A stretch of 64,000 bases of DNA from Saccharothrix carnea (GTDB lineage Bacteria > Actinomycetota > Actinomycetes > Mycobacteriales > Pseudonocardiaceae), in the NCBI RefSeq assembly GCF_003014735.1, contig NZ_PYAX01000011.1:124001-188000 (forward strand), read 5' to 3'. The notes beneath the pieces are model-generated. The model ran no database searches, had not been told where the DNA came from, and saw only the letters and a list, made by a program, of their open reading frames with translations. This document shows positions 52,092 to 63,649 of this stretch, one piece after another. How positions within the stretch are numbered: the stretch's first letter is position 1; every line of letters begins with the position of its first letter. A program made the translations under genes and the position numbers.

Positions 52092-52527
52092 TCACCCCAG
52101 GTGGGCGCGCACGACCCGCAGGTCGGCGAGGAACCCCTGGTAGGCCTCGTCGCGGTCGGGAGCGCGCAGGACCGACGACGGGTGCACGGTCGCGATGACG
52201 TCGTGGTCCTCGGCACGCTCGGCCTGGCCACGCCGTTCGCTCACCTTGAACGCGGAGCCCAGCACGGCCTTCGCCGCCGTCGGCCCAGGCAGTCCAACGC
52301 CTTGTCCAGCAGTCGGCCGGCGGGACCGACGAACGGCTCGCCCTGCCGGTCCTCGACGTCGCCGGGCTGCTCGCCGACGAGCATCAGCCGGGCGTGCTCC
52401 GGTTCCGCGCCGAGCACCGTCTGCGTGGCCGGTTTGTACAGCTCACAGCCTCGGCACTCGGCGGCGGCACGGCGCAGCGCCGCCGAGTTCGGCCCTTTTG
52501 GGCACGAACTCGGCGGCGCTGGAGGTC
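52092..52527 (-). pseudogene. UdgX/type-4-like uracil-DNA glycosylase, frameshifted and internally deleted
   Basis: The N-terminal part reads AALRRAAAECRGCELYKPAT, LMLVGEQPGDVEDRQGEPFV and GPAGRLLDKAL, the iron-sulfur and active-site start of UdgX-type enzymes. It is then joined in another frame to the C-terminus GPTAAKAVLGSAFKVSERRG, HDVIATVHPSSVLRAP and GFLADLRVVRAHLG. The ~100 residues between are missing. A further frame change lies near the beginning (AEFVPKRAEL to LRRAAAEC), inside a hairpin. The gene is dead. Confidence 0.8.
52475..52521 (-). terminator. 16-bp hairpin after csbD
   Basis: CAGCGCCGCCGAGTTC (52475-52490) and GAACTCGGCGGCGCTG (52506-52521) pair perfectly around a 15-nt loop that includes CCCTTTTGGG. 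It starts 9 nt beyond the CsbD stop on the minus strand and overlaps the UDG remnant's N-terminus, so it works as a terminator and may have formed during the decay of that gene. Confidence 0.65.
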
Positions 52528-52530
52528 CTG

Positions 52531-52713
52531 CTAGCGGTCGTCGCCACGGAAGGCGTCCTTGACCTTCTCCCCCGCCTGCTTCAGCGAACCCTTGGCCTGC
52601 TCGGCGCGGCCCTCGGCCTGCCACTGCTCGTTGTCGGTGGCGTCACCGATTGCTTCCTTGGCCCGGCCCTTGAGTTCCTCGGCCTTGTTGCTGACCTTGT
52701 CGTCGGTACCCAT
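52531..52713 (-). CDS. CsbD-family stress protein
   Basis: 60 residues. ATG at 52713. The CsbD pattern is complete: KVSNKAEELKGRAKEAIGDA, WQAEGRAEQAKGSLKQAGEK and the end KVKDAFRGDDR. These small, highly charged helical proteins are induced by general stress; their molecular role is unknown. Divergent from the VOC gene. Confidence 0.92.
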   Translation of the reverse strand: MGTDDKVSNKAEELKGRAKEAIGDATDNEQWQAEGRAEQAKGSLKQAGEKVKDAFRGDDR

Positions 52714-52785
52714 GACCGTCCTCTCGTCGGCTCTTCTCTGTCGACGAACGGGTACCCCTCCCCCGAACGGGGAAACTACGACCAC

Positions 52786-53145
52786 ATGACCGCACGTATC
52801 GTCGCCATTGCTATCGACTGCCCATCCGAGCAGGTCAGCACCGTTGCGGAGTTCTGGTGCGCGGCCCTCGGACACCACGTGGCAAGCCGCTGGAAGGACC
52901 CCGAAGGGGTGGAGTACACCGAGTTGGCGGGCGACGGCCCGACGCTCGTGCTGCAACCCGTCGCCGAGCCGAAGCGGACCAAGAACCGGCTGCACCTCGA
53001 CCTCGCGCCGGACGGCGACCGGGACGCGGAGGTCGAGCGGCTCATCGGCCTGGGCGCCCGCGTGGTCGACGCCGACCCGGCCCTGCCCTGGGTGGTGTGC
53101 GCCGATCCGGCGGACAACGAGTTCTGCGTGCTCCCGGCGCGCTGA
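52786..53145 (+). CDS. VOC (glyoxalase-like) family protein
   Basis: 119 residues. A Glyoxalase_6-type fold: IVAIAIDCPSEQVSTVAEFW, ALGHHVASRWKDPEGVEYTE, then RTKNRLHLDLAPDGDRDAEV and VVCADPADNEFCVLPAR. The His in LHLDL and Glu in NEFCVL are candidate metal ligands. Substrate unknown; relatives are often resistance or degradation proteins. Confidence 0.85.
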   Translation: MTARIVAIAIDCPSEQVSTVAEFWCAALGHHVASRWKDPEGVEYTELAGDGPTLVLQPVAEPKRTKNRLHLDLAPDGDRDAEVERLIGLGARVVDADPALPWVVCADPADNEFCVLPAR

Positions 53146-53353
53146 AACCCCTCCAGTTGCACCGGACCGCCCGTCCTCTACTACGGTGATCGTCTACGCG
53201 GTTGAAAAGCCAGCCGCAAGCCACCCGGCACCCGCAAGGGCACCAGGGTCAGCGAGAGCTGTGGGCTTGCCGGTGCTGGCACCCGCGTGTCCGGACGCTC
53301 TCGCACTGCTGGCCTGGCTGACCGGTACCGACGTGCGAGAGAGGAGCCCGACC

Positions 53354-53857
53354 GTGGTCGGGGACAACGGGCACGATTCGCTGACCGCGCGGATCGCCAG
53401 CCTTGAGGCCGAGATCGTGGGACTGCGCAAAGCGGTGCAGACGCGCACCGTGATCGGGCAGGCCACCGGCCTGATATCGGCGGTGCAGGGCTGCACGCCC
53501 CAGGAGGGGTTCCAGCTGCTCGTGCGGATGTCACAGCACCACAACGTGAAGCTGCACACGATCGCGCTGAAGCTGCTCGACCTCTCCGCCGAGCTCGGGC
53601 CGAGGCAGGCGGTGCGCGCCGTCCACACCTCCCCCGAACCGGACGACGACGGCCCGGTCGCCGTCGCCGCGTGGCCCGGGGTGGAGGTGGTGAACGCCGC
53701 ACGCGGGCTCGTCGCCGCCTACGACGCGGCGCAGTACTCCGGTGACGACCGGCCGGAGGAGCGAAGACGGCTGGCCGACCAGGTCGAGTCGGCCGGTCGG
53801 CTGCTGGCCGAGAAGCTCACCGAGGTCGGTTGGCTCATCCCCGACCAGGGGACGTGA
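53354..53857 (+). CDS. ANTAR-domain RNA-binding antiterminator-like protein
   Basis: 167 residues from GTG at 53354, chosen because GAGAGGAG lies 7-8 nt before it; an in-frame GTG at 53186 would add 56 low-complexity residues. Residues ~10-75 include a short coiled coil (RIASLEAEIVGLRKAVQTR) and the ANTAR domain (VIGQATGLISAVQGCTPQEG, FQLLVRMSQHHNVKLHTIAL). ANTAR proteins bind tandem RNA hairpins to prevent termination. The rest is helical. Its last 23 nt overlap the convergent treZ. Confidence 0.82.
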   Translation: MVGDNGHDSLTARIASLEAEIVGLRKAVQTRTVIGQATGLISAVQGCTPQEGFQLLVRMSQHHNVKLHTIALKLLDLSAELGPRQAVRAVHTSPEPDDDGPVAVAAWPGVEVVNAARGLVAAYDAAQYSGDDRPEERRRLADQVESAGRLLAEKLTEVGWLIPDQGT

Positions 53858-55589
53858 CCGCCGCGCGCTCCACGATCGCGAAGGTGTCGGCGGGCAGGTG
53901 CACCGCCTGCCCGTCCACCGCCTGCCCGTCCGCCCCGGTCCCCACCTCCACCTCCGCCGACGCGAGCAGCACCTCGCCCGCCTCGACGTCGAGCCGCACC
54001 ACGGTGTCGTCCCCGAGGTTGCACACCACCCGCAGCGAACCCCGGTGCAGCACGAGCACCGACCCCTCCTCGCGCACCACGAACCGGTCCAGCCGCGGGT
54101 CCGCCAGTTCCGGGCGTGACCGGCGCAGCGCGATCAACGCCCGGTAGAGCTCGAACAGCTCCCGGTGGCCGGGCGACGACACCTCGTCCCAGCGCAACGT
54201 CGACCGCCGCACGGTCTCCGGGTCGATCGGGTCCGGCACCTCCGACTCGCCCCACCCGTGCCTGCCGAACTCGCGCCGCCGACCCGTGCGCACCGCCTCG
54301 GCCAGCTCCGGGTCCGGGAACGAAGCGAAGAACTGCCACGGCGTGCTCGCCGCCCACTCCTCACCCATGAAGATCATCGGCGTGTACGGGGAGCAGAGCA
54401 CGATCGCCGCGCCGACCGCCTGCCGCCGCCACGACACGGTCGCCGACAGCCGGTCGCCGGTGGCGCGGTTGCCGACCTGGTCGTGGTTCTGCAGGTAGGC
54501 GAGGAACCGGTGGCCGGGCAGCCGGTCGCGGTCCACCGGCCGGCCGTGGTGCCTGCCCCGGAACGACGACCACGTGCCCGCGTGGCGGAACACCTCGCGC
54601 AGCGTCCGGCCCAGCGCACCCTCGAAGTCCGGGTAGTAGCCGAACGTCTCGCCGCTCAACGCCACGTGCAGCGCGTGGTGCAGGTCGTCGTCCCACTGGG
54701 CGTGCAGGCCGTAGCCGCCGCCTTCCCGCGCGGTGACGAGCTTGGCATCGTTCAGGTCCGACTCGGCGATCAACGTCAACGGCCTGCGCACGGCGGCCGA
54801 CAGGGCCTCCACCTCGACGGCGAGCTGTTCGAGCACGTGCAGCGCGCTGCGGTCCACGAGGGCGTGCACGGCGTCGAGGCGCAGCCCGTCCACGTGGAAG
54901 TCGCGCAGCCAGCCCAGCGCGTTGTCGACCACGTACCGGCGCACCTCGTCGGAGCCCTCGCCGTCGAGGTTGAGCCCGGGTCCCCAGTCGTTGCTGCCCG
55001 CGAAGTACGGCCCGAACCGGTCGAGGTACGCGCCGGACGGCCCGAGGTGGTTGTAGACCACGTCCAGCAGCACGGCGAGCCCGCGCGCGTGGCAGGCGTC
55101 CACGAACCGCTTGAACCCGTCCGGCCCGCCGTACGGCTCGTGCACCGCGCCCCACAGCACGCCGTCGTAGCCCCAGCCCGCGGTGCCGTCGAACGAGTTC
55201 ACCGGCATCACCTCGACGTGCGTGACGCCGAGGTCGACCAGGTGGTCCAGCCGCTCGACCGCGCCGTCGAAAGTGCCGGCGGACGTGAACGTGCCGATGT
55301 GCAGCTCGTAGACCACCGCGCCGGGCAGCGCCCGCCCGGTCCACGCCTGGTCGGTCCAGCCGAACGCCGAGTGGTCGTAGACCCGGGACGCCGCGTGCAC
55401 CCCGTTCGGCTGCCACCGCGACCGCGGGTCGGGCAGCGCCTCGTCGGAGTCGCCCAGCAGGAACGCGTAGTCGGCCCCGGTCGCGTCCGAGTGCCACCAC
55501 CCGCCGTCGCCGGCCGTCATCGCGTGGTCGCGACCGTCGACCCGAACCCGGACGCGCTCGTGCGCCGGCGCCCACACCGAGAAACCCAC
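53835..55589 (-). CDS. treZ: Malto-oligosyltrehalose trehalohydrolase
   Basis: 584 residues, GH13. N-terminal E-set domain (MGFSVWAPAHERVRVRVDGR), then the barrel with VVYELHIGTFTSAGTFDGAV, VEVMPVNSFDGTAGWGYDGV, LDVVYNHLGPSG, nucleophile in GLRLDAVHAL, and ALIAESDLND. It releases trehalose from maltooligosyltrehalose made by TreY, which lies directly upstream in the operon (8-nt gap). The 3' end overlaps the convergent ANTAR gene. Confidence 0.95.
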   Translation of the reverse strand: MGFSVWAPAHERVRVRVDGRDHAMTAGDGGWWHSDATGADYAFLLGDSDEALPDPRSRWQPNGVHAASRVYDHSAFGWTDQAWTGRALPGAVVYELHIGTFTSAGTFDGAVERLDHLVDLGVTHVEVMPVNSFDGTAGWGYDGVLWGAVHEPYGGPDGFKRFVDACHARGLAVLLDVVYNHLGPSGAYLDRFGPYFAGSNDWGPGLNLDGEGSDEVRRYVVDNALGWLRDFHVDGLRLDAVHALVDRSALHVLEQLAVEVEALSAAVRRPLTLIAESDLNDAKLVTAREGGGYGLHAQWDDDLHHALHVALSGETFGYYPDFEGALGRTLREVFRHAGTWSSFRGRHHGRPVDRDRLPGHRFLAYLQNHDQVGNRATGDRLSATVSWRRQAVGAAIVLCSPYTPMIFMGEEWAASTPWQFFASFPDPELAEAVRTGRRREFGRHGWGESEVPDPIDPETVRRSTLRWDEVSSPGHRELFELYRALIALRRSRPELADPRLDRFVVREEGSVLVLHRGSLRVVCNLGDDTVVRLDVEAGEVLLASAEVEVGTGADGQAVDGQAVHLPADTFAIVERAAVTSPGRG

Positions 55590-55597
55590 GGATCTCC

Positions 55598-57993
55598 TCA
55601 GACTCCTGTCGTCGGCTCAGCCGACGTCCGATCGCCTCGAACCAGCAGTGCCACGGGGTAGCGGTCGAGCAGGTCGGCCAGCAGCGGTGAGGCCGGGCGG
55701 GAGGTGAGCACGTCGGTCCACTCCCCCGGCGGCAGCGGCAGCACCGCGTCACCCCAGCCGCCCGCGTTCGCCAACCCCACCGGGAGCCGGGTCGCCACCG
55801 CCACCAGACCGGTCCGCTCGAACGCGACGACGTGCCGCGCGGTGCGGCCGGACGCCTCCAGCGGCCGGTAGCCGCGGAACAGCTCGGGCCGTTCCCGGCG
55901 CAACCGCAGCGCGCGCTGCACGACCAGCAGCTTCGCCGCGCCCGAGTCGTCCACGTCCGGCAGCCAGCCGTCCTGGACGCGTTCCAGCAGCCGTCGCCGC
56001 ACCTCGTAGTCGACGGGTCGGCGGTTGTCCGGGTCGACCAGCGACAGGTCCCACAGCTCGGTGCCCTGGTAGACGTCCGGCACGCCGGGCGCGCAGAGCT
56101 GCACCAGCTTCTGGCCCAGCGCGTTGGACCAGCCCGGCGCCACGATCCGGTCGACGAACGACGCCACCTCGGCCGCCACCGGACCGGCCAGCACCTGCTC
56201 GGGCCACGCCGCGACGGCCGCCTCGAACTCCTCGTCGTGGTCGATCCACGTGGTGCGGACCTTCGACTCCTTGGCCGCCTTGTCCAGGTAGGCGCGCATC
56301 CGGTCGGCGGTGATCGGCCACGCGCCGACCAGGGACTGCCACGCCAGCATGTTCAGCGACGGCTCGTCGATCGGGTGCGCGGCGGTCCACCGGCGCACGC
56401 ACTCGGCGAACTCGCCGGGCAGCTCCGCCAGCACCGCGAGCCGGGCCCGCACGTCCTCTGACCGCTTGGTGTCGTGCGTGGACAGCGCCGTCATCGACGC
56501 CGGTGACCCGGCCTCCCGCATCGCCGCGCGGGCGTGGAACTCGGTCGGTGGCACGCCGAAGCGGTCCGGAGCGCCACCGACCTCGTTGAGCGCCACGAAC
56601 CGGGTGTAGCGGTAGAACGCGGTGTCCTCGGTGCCCTTGGCGACGACCATGCCGGACGTCTGCTGGATCCGCGTGGCCAGCTCGCCCTGCGGCTCGGCGC
56701 GCACCTGCCGGTCCAGCGCCGCTGCCGCCGGCGACGCCGCCGCGGTCACCGCCGCTTCCCACGCGTCGAGCCCTTCGGGCAGGTAGGAGCGGTAGACGGG
56801 GAAGTGGACCATGACCTCGGCCACCGCGCGTTCGGCCTCGGCCTGGTCCGCGTCACGCACCAGGGCCGCGATCCGGCGCACCTCGGCGCGCAGGATCGTC
56901 CGGGTCACCAGGTCGCGGCACTCGTGCTCGACCGCGGCGAAGTCCGCGGGCACGGCGAACTCCTCGGCCAGCGCGGTGAACGCCGCCTCGCCCGCCGGGT
57001 CCACGAACAGGCCGCAGACCTCGCGCAACGCGTCGTAGCCCGTGGTGCCCTCGGCGGACCAGCTCACCGGCAGCCGCTCGTCCGCGCCGAGGATCTTCTC
57101 CACGACCAGCCACACGCCCGAGCGCTGCTTGAGCCGCCGCACGTACCCGCCGGGGTCGGCCAGCCCGTCCGGGTGGTCGACCCTCAGCCCGGTCACCTCA
57201 CCCGACGCCACCCACCGCAGCACTTCGCCGTGCGTGGCGTCGAACACCGCGGGGTCTTCCACCCGCACCGCGGCCAACGTGGTGATGTCGAAGAACCGCC
57301 GGTAGTTCAGCTCGGTGTTGCCGCGCCGCCAGAACACCAACCGGTAGTGCTCGTGCTCTTCCTCGGACGCCTCGTCACCCGCGAACGGCAGCAGCAGGGG
57401 CCCGGAGTCCCAGTCGATGTCGAAGAACCCGGCGTACCGCGACTCCCGACCGTTCCGCAGGACGTCCCACCACCACTGGTTGACGTCGTCCGGACCGACC
57501 GCCATGTGGTTGGGCACGATGTCGAGCACCAACCCGAGCCCCGCCCGCTTGAGCGCCTTGTGCAACGCCAGCCGCCCGGACTCCCCACCCAACTCCTCCC
57601 GTGCCCGCGTCGGGTCGACCACGTCATAGCCGTGGGTCGACCCGGGCACCGCCTCCAACACCGGTGAGGCGTACAACGCGCCGACACCGAGCGCGTCCAG
57701 GTAGTCGACCACCGCCTCGGCGTGCGCGAAGGTGAAGTCGGGCGTGAACTGGATGCGGTAGGTCGACGCAGGTGCACCACCGACCCCACCGCCGACCAGT
57801 TCGCTTCGCAGGGGTCCCCCCTGGGGGTCCCCTGTCTCGATTTTACCGGCGGGGTCCGACAATTCCCGGGTCGAGCCGTGCGGTTCCGGGGTCGAGCCGT
57901 GCGGTTGCGGGGTTGAGCCGTGCGGTTCCGCGGGCGAGCTGGGCGGTTCCGGGGTCGGGCCGTGGCCGATGGCGGCCGGGCCGGGCGCGCCCG

Positions 57994-57997
<4 letters not shown>
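55598..57997 (-). CDS. treY: Malto-oligosyltrehalose synthase with an unusual repeat-bearing N-terminus
   Basis: 799 residues from GTG at 57997, which overlaps the glgX stop. The enzyme proper starts around residue 75 with [20 protein letters not shown], then [43 protein letters not shown] and [20 protein letters not shown]. It isomerises the reducing-end linkage of maltodextrins to alpha-1,1. The first ~70 residues are Pro-rich with three PHGSTP heptads, not usual in TreY, and no in-frame start lies closer to the catalytic domain. Confidence 0.93.
57870..57932. repeat. Three 21-bp tandem repeats inside treY
   Basis: Units at 57870-57890, 57891-57911 and 57912-57932 share a core AGCCGTGCGGTT and encode heptapeptides PHGSTPE/Q. 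Perfect codon phase (21 bp) means copy-number change would keep the frame, as in slippage-generated linkers. Confidence 0.85.
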
Positions 57998-60120
<2,123 letters not shown>

Positions 60121-60172
60121 AGGGTTTTCCTCCGGACGAGCGGGAACGATTCGACCCCTTGACCGTGCTGGG

Positions 60173-60517
60173 TCAGGACCTGCCTGCGTGTGACCTGACG
60201 AGCTGGCCGCGCGCGGCGACCAGGAGCAACCTCGCCTCCTGCCACTCGCAGTAGCGCAGGTGCTCGCAGGCGGCCTCGGCGCAGGCCACCGCCTGGGCGA
60301 GCGCTCCGTCCGAACCCACGTCGGTGCGCCGCAGGGCGTCCCGGAGGGACTCTTCGGCATCGCGGGCCCCGGCGAGCGGATCGGCCAGGTTCGTCGGTCG
60401 GACGGCCACCAGGACCTTCTCGACGGTCGACTCCAGAGCGTTCGAAGGGGTGCTGCTGCTCTGGGGAATCATCTGTTCGGGCACCAGCCCGGTACGGGAC
60501 ACCAAGTCGGTGTTCAC
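60173..60517 (-). CDS. 114-residue hypothetical protein in the alpha-glucan operon
   Basis: GTG at 60517 with GGAGGTGG about 9 nt upstream. The product has a disordered start ([20 protein letters not shown]), then helices with [20 protein letters not shown] and [20 protein letters not shown]. No family was recognised. Placement between malQ and glgX, about 50-90 nt from each, suggests a co-transcribed accessory protein; its role is unknown. Confidence 0.7.
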   Translation of the reverse strand: MNTDLVSRTGLVPEQMIPQSSSTPSNALESTVEKVLVAVRPTNLADPLAGARDAEESLRDALRRTDVGSDGALAQAVACAEAACEHLRYCEWQEARLLLVAARGQLVRSHAGRS

Positions 60518-60608
60518 GGGTGACTGCCACCTCCAACCTTGGCGCGGGTGACTGGTTGACGATACTCCGCGGCCGAGCCGCGCGCTGTGACGTGGGGGTT
60601 TCGCTTCA

Positions 60609-62498
60609 TCACGAACCGCTCCCGTCGACTCCGGGCGTGCGATCGCCGGCCAGCACCGCGGCCACCCGCCGCACGCGCGCATCCACGAACATCTCGTCGA
60701 GCGCCACGGGCAACGGGATGCGCCAGTTCGGGTACTGGTCGGTGGTGCCGGGCAGGTTGGGCTGGCGGGTCTCGCCCAGCGCATCCTGCGGCGAGGTCAG
60801 CACGAGCACGGAACGGGCTTTCGCGAGCAGGGCGTGGAACGCGGTGACCAGGTCATCGGCAGGTACACCTTCCTGCTTGAGGAGTTCGAGCAACTCCCCG
60901 CGCTCACGCTCGGCTGCCCGGTATTCCCCGTCCACCGGTCCCTCAAACTGCCCCAGTTCGGCTCGCACCCGAACGTGTTCGGCGGCCAGGAACCCGGCCA
61001 CCGTGGGCAGGTCGTGGGTGGAGATGCTCGCCATGGCCGACGCGGTCCACTTCTCCGGCGGCACGAGCGGGTGGTCGGGCAGGTCGTACTCGCGTTGGAA
61101 CCACAGCACCGCCGAGCTGAGCACGCCGTGCTCGTGCAACGCCTCGGTGACCTTCGGCTCGATCGTGCCGAGGTCCTCGCCGACGACGACCGCGCCGGCC
61201 CGGTGCGCCTCCAGCGTCAGCACGGCCAGCATCGCGTCCGGGTCGTAGTGCACGTAGGTGCCGCGCTTGGGCGGCTCGCCCGGCGGGATCCACCACAGCC
61301 GCCACAGGCCCGCGACGTGGTCGATGCGGATGCCGTCCGCGTGCCGCAGCACGCTGCGCACCACCGCCCGGAACGGCTCGTAGCCCTGCTCGGCGAGCCG
61401 GTCGGGTCGCCACGGCGGCAGGCCCCAGTCCTGGCCGAGGCGGCTGAACGCGTCTGGTGGCGCGCCGACCGTGACGTCCGCGGCGAACGCGTCGCGAACC
61501 GCCCACGTGTCCGCGCCGCCGGGGTTGACGCCCACCGGCAGGTCGTGCACGACCCCGACCGGCATGCCCGCGTCTCGCGCGGCCCGGCGCGCGGCGGCCA
61601 ACTGCTGCTCGCACAGCTCCTGCAGCCACGCGTGGAACGCCACCCGTTCGGGATCGGGGGTGGCGGTGGCCGGGTCGCGCTGCCCGGGTGGCCACTCGCG
61701 CCAGTCCGGGCCGTGCACCTCGGCCAGCGCGCAGAACCGGGCGAAGTCGAGCAGGTCGCCTTCGGGCGCGCGGTGCTCCTCGTGCCGCCAGAGCAGTTCG
61801 AGCGCCTTCGCCTTGGCTGTCCACACCGCGTCGTAGTCGATCAGGTCGGTGTCGGCTGGCGGGCGCAGCGCGTCGATCTCGGCACGGGTGGCGTCGTCGG
61901 CGGCGCGGTAGGCGGGGATGTCGGAGATCCGCAGGTAGAGCGGGTTGGCGAAGCGGCGGCTCGACGGCGAGTACGGCGAGCGCTCCACCGGCAGGGTGGG
62001 GCTGATCGCCTGCACGGGGTTGACCAGCAGCACGCCCGCGCCGAGTTCGGCCGCGCTGCGCCGGGCCAGCGTGGCGAGGTCGGCGTAGTCGCCCATGCCC
62101 CACGACTCGGAGGAGCGCATCGCGTAGAGCTGGAGCATCCACCCCCACGACCGGGGGACGGGTGCCAGCTTGCGCGGCGCGACGATCACGGTCCGCGCAC
62201 CGAGCCGGTGGTAGCCCAGCGGCAGCGCGGCGGGCAGCTCGACCCGGCCGCCGTCCTCCAGCTCGACCGTGCCGGTCTCCTCCAGCACGTCGCCCTCACG
62301 CAGGACGACCGTGCGCGGCGGTACTTTCGGCGCGGCGAGCGCGCGCCGGACCGCCTCCGGCGTCGAGGCGTCCACGTCCAGCTGCGCGAGCACCGCGACC
62401 ACCACATCGGGGTCGACGTCGGCTCGGCGCTGGGTGGCGTCCTCGTAGTGGGTGGCCACGCCGTGGGCCTCGGCCAGTGCCGCGAGCTCGTCGTCCAC
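60609..62498 (-). CDS. malQ: 4-alpha-glucanotransferase (amylomaltase)
   Basis: 629 residues, GH77. GTG at 62498 (MDDELAALAEAHGVA) is preferred; the earlier in-frame GTG at 62555 lies within a palindrome at 62540-62556, which looks like an operator. Landmarks: SWGMGDYADL, VQAISPTLPVERSPYSPSSR, GIRIDHVAGLWRLWWIP with the nucleophile Asp, VVGEDLGTIEPKVTEAL and STHDLPTVAGF. It transfers maltodextrin chains, feeding longer glucans to the TreY/TreZ pathway. Confidence 0.93.
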   Translation of the reverse strand: MDDELAALAEAHGVATHYEDATQRRADVDPDVVVAVLAQLDVDASTPEAVRRALAAPKVPPRTVVLREGDVLEETGTVELEDGGRVELPAALPLGYHRLGARTVIVAPRKLAPVPRSWGWMLQLYAMRSSESWGMGDYADLATLARRSAAELGAGVLLVNPVQAISPTLPVERSPYSPSSRRFANPLYLRISDIPAYRAADDATRAEIDALRPPADTDLIDYDAVWTAKAKALELLWRHEEHRAPEGDLLDFARFCALAEVHGPDWREWPPGQRDPATATPDPERVAFHAWLQELCEQQLAAARRAARDAGMPVGVVHDLPVGVNPGGADTWAVRDAFAADVTVGAPPDAFSRLGQDWGLPPWRPDRLAEQGYEPFRAVVRSVLRHADGIRIDHVAGLWRLWWIPPGEPPKRGTYVHYDPDAMLAVLTLEAHRAGAVVVGEDLGTIEPKVTEALHEHGVLSSAVLWFQREYDLPDHPLVPPEKWTASAMASISTHDLPTVAGFLAAEHVRVRAELGQFEGPVDGEYRAAERERGELLELLKQEGVPADDLVTAFHALLAKARSVLVLTSPQDALGETRQPNLPGTTDQYPNWRIPLPVALDEMFVDARVRRVAAVLAGDRTPGVDGSGS

Positions 62499-62539
62499 GT
62501 CGGACAGCTTCGCCTTCCCCGTCGATCGGAATCCAGGCT

Positions 62540-62591
62540 GGTGACAACTGGTCACCCAAAGGTTGCAGGACGTTGCCCGTGGTTAATAACC
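62540..62591. promoter_or_regulatory. Palindromes in the malQ promoter region
   Basis: GGTGACAACTGGTCACC (62540-62556; 6-bp arms, 5-nt spacer) and GGTTAATAACC (62581-62591; 5-bp arms) lie directly upstream of malQ and downstream of the LacI-type gene. They are candidate operators for that regulator, although LacI sites usually have a central CG and these do not. Confidence 0.45.
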
Positions 62592-62619
62592 CAGCAGAGT
62601 GAGTTCAAACCTCGCGGCG

Positions 62620-63549
62620 TCAAGAACCTGCGGGCCCGGTCGACTCGCGCACCACCAGCTGCACGGACGGCGGCTCGGTGTCGTCCTCCTCGCCGCGCAG
62701 CCGGGCCAGCAGCACGTCCACGGCGTGCTCGCCGCGTTCCCGCCAGGCGCCCTCCACCGCGGTCATGCCCACGGCGCGGGCCAGGTCGGTGCCCTCGAGG
62801 CTGACGATCGACACGTCGCCGGGCACCTCGCGGCCGTCGCGGCGCAGCCGCAGGAACACGCCCAGCGCCACCTCGCCGCTCGTGCTGATCACCGCGGTCG
62901 GCAGCCGCTCGCCGTCGAGCAGCGCGTCCACCACCTGCTCGCCGCCCGCCACCGTCGACGACGACCACAGCGTCCACTCCGGACGGACCGCGAGCCCCTC
63001 GGCGACCAGCACCTCGTCGTAGGACTCGTCGATGTCGCCGGCCAGCACCAGCGCCACGTCTTGGTGGCGCAGCCCCGTGAGGTGGCCGGCCGCCAGCCGC
63101 AGCGCCTCGCGCAGGTCGCCGTCCCACACCGCGACCACGGGCACGTCCAGGCCCGCCAGCGCGGCGTCCTCGGCGTCGGTGAGGTTGACCGCGAGCGCGA
63201 GCACCCCGTCGACCCGCCTGGCCAGCGGCAGCTCTTCGAAGAACCGCTTGCGCGCGTCGGCGTCGCGCAGCACGTAGAGCAGCACGTCGTACCCGGCCTG
63301 CCGCAACGCGCCCTCCGCGCCCGCGAGCAGGTCGCCCCGGCCCACGTCGGCGGTCAGCACGGCGACCGCGTACCGCCGGCCGCCGGCGAGGCTGGACGCG
63401 TCCCGCGCGATCGCGTACCGCATCCGCTTGGCGACCTCGGTCACGTACCGGCGGGTCGCCTCGGACACGCCGGGCTCGCCGCGCAGCGCCCGCGACACCG
63501 TCGCCGCGGACACCCCGGCGGCCCGCGCGACGTCGGACATGCTCGTCAA
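62620..63549 (-). CDS. LacI-family transcriptional regulator
   Basis: 309 residues from TTG at 63549, with GGGAGG at ideal distance (an ATG three codons later is possible). N-terminal HTH MSDVARAAGVSAATVSRALR with the hinge region, then a periplasmic-binding-like effector domain (RRYAVAVLTADVGRGDLLAG, VDGVLALAVNL, AVISTSGEVALGVFLRLRRD). It is next to malQ and points the same way, fitting a maltodextrin/trehalose-responsive repressor (MalR type). Confidence 0.88.
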   Translation of the reverse strand: MTSMSDVARAAGVSAATVSRALRGEPGVSEATRRYVTEVAKRMRYAIARDASSLAGGRRYAVAVLTADVGRGDLLAGAEGALRQAGYDVLLYVLRDADARKRFFEELPLARRVDGVLALAVNLTDAEDAALAGLDVPVVAVWDGDLREALRLAAGHLTGLRHQDVALVLAGDIDESYDEVLVAEGLAVRPEWTLWSSSTVAGGEQVVDALLDGERLPTAVISTSGEVALGVFLRLRRDGREVPGDVSIVSLEGTDLARAVGMTAVEGAWRERGEHAVDVLLARLRGEEDDTEPPSVQLVVRESTGPAGS

Positions 63550-63583
63550 CTCACACCTCCCGGCCTGGTACGAGGTTAGCGAG

Positions 63584-63595
63584 AACCGTACGGTT
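63584..63595. promoter_or_regulatory. Perfect palindrome AACCGTACGGTT
   Basis: A 12-bp perfect palindrome in the divergent region between the LacI-type gene (start 63549) and the peroxiredoxin (start 63650). It is the best candidate autoregulatory operator of the LacI-family protein; binding is inference. Confidence 0.5.
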
Positions 63596-63649
63596 GCCTT
63601 GCCCCGAGCACCCTGCGGTACGTGATCGACACCCTGCGAGAGGACCGCC

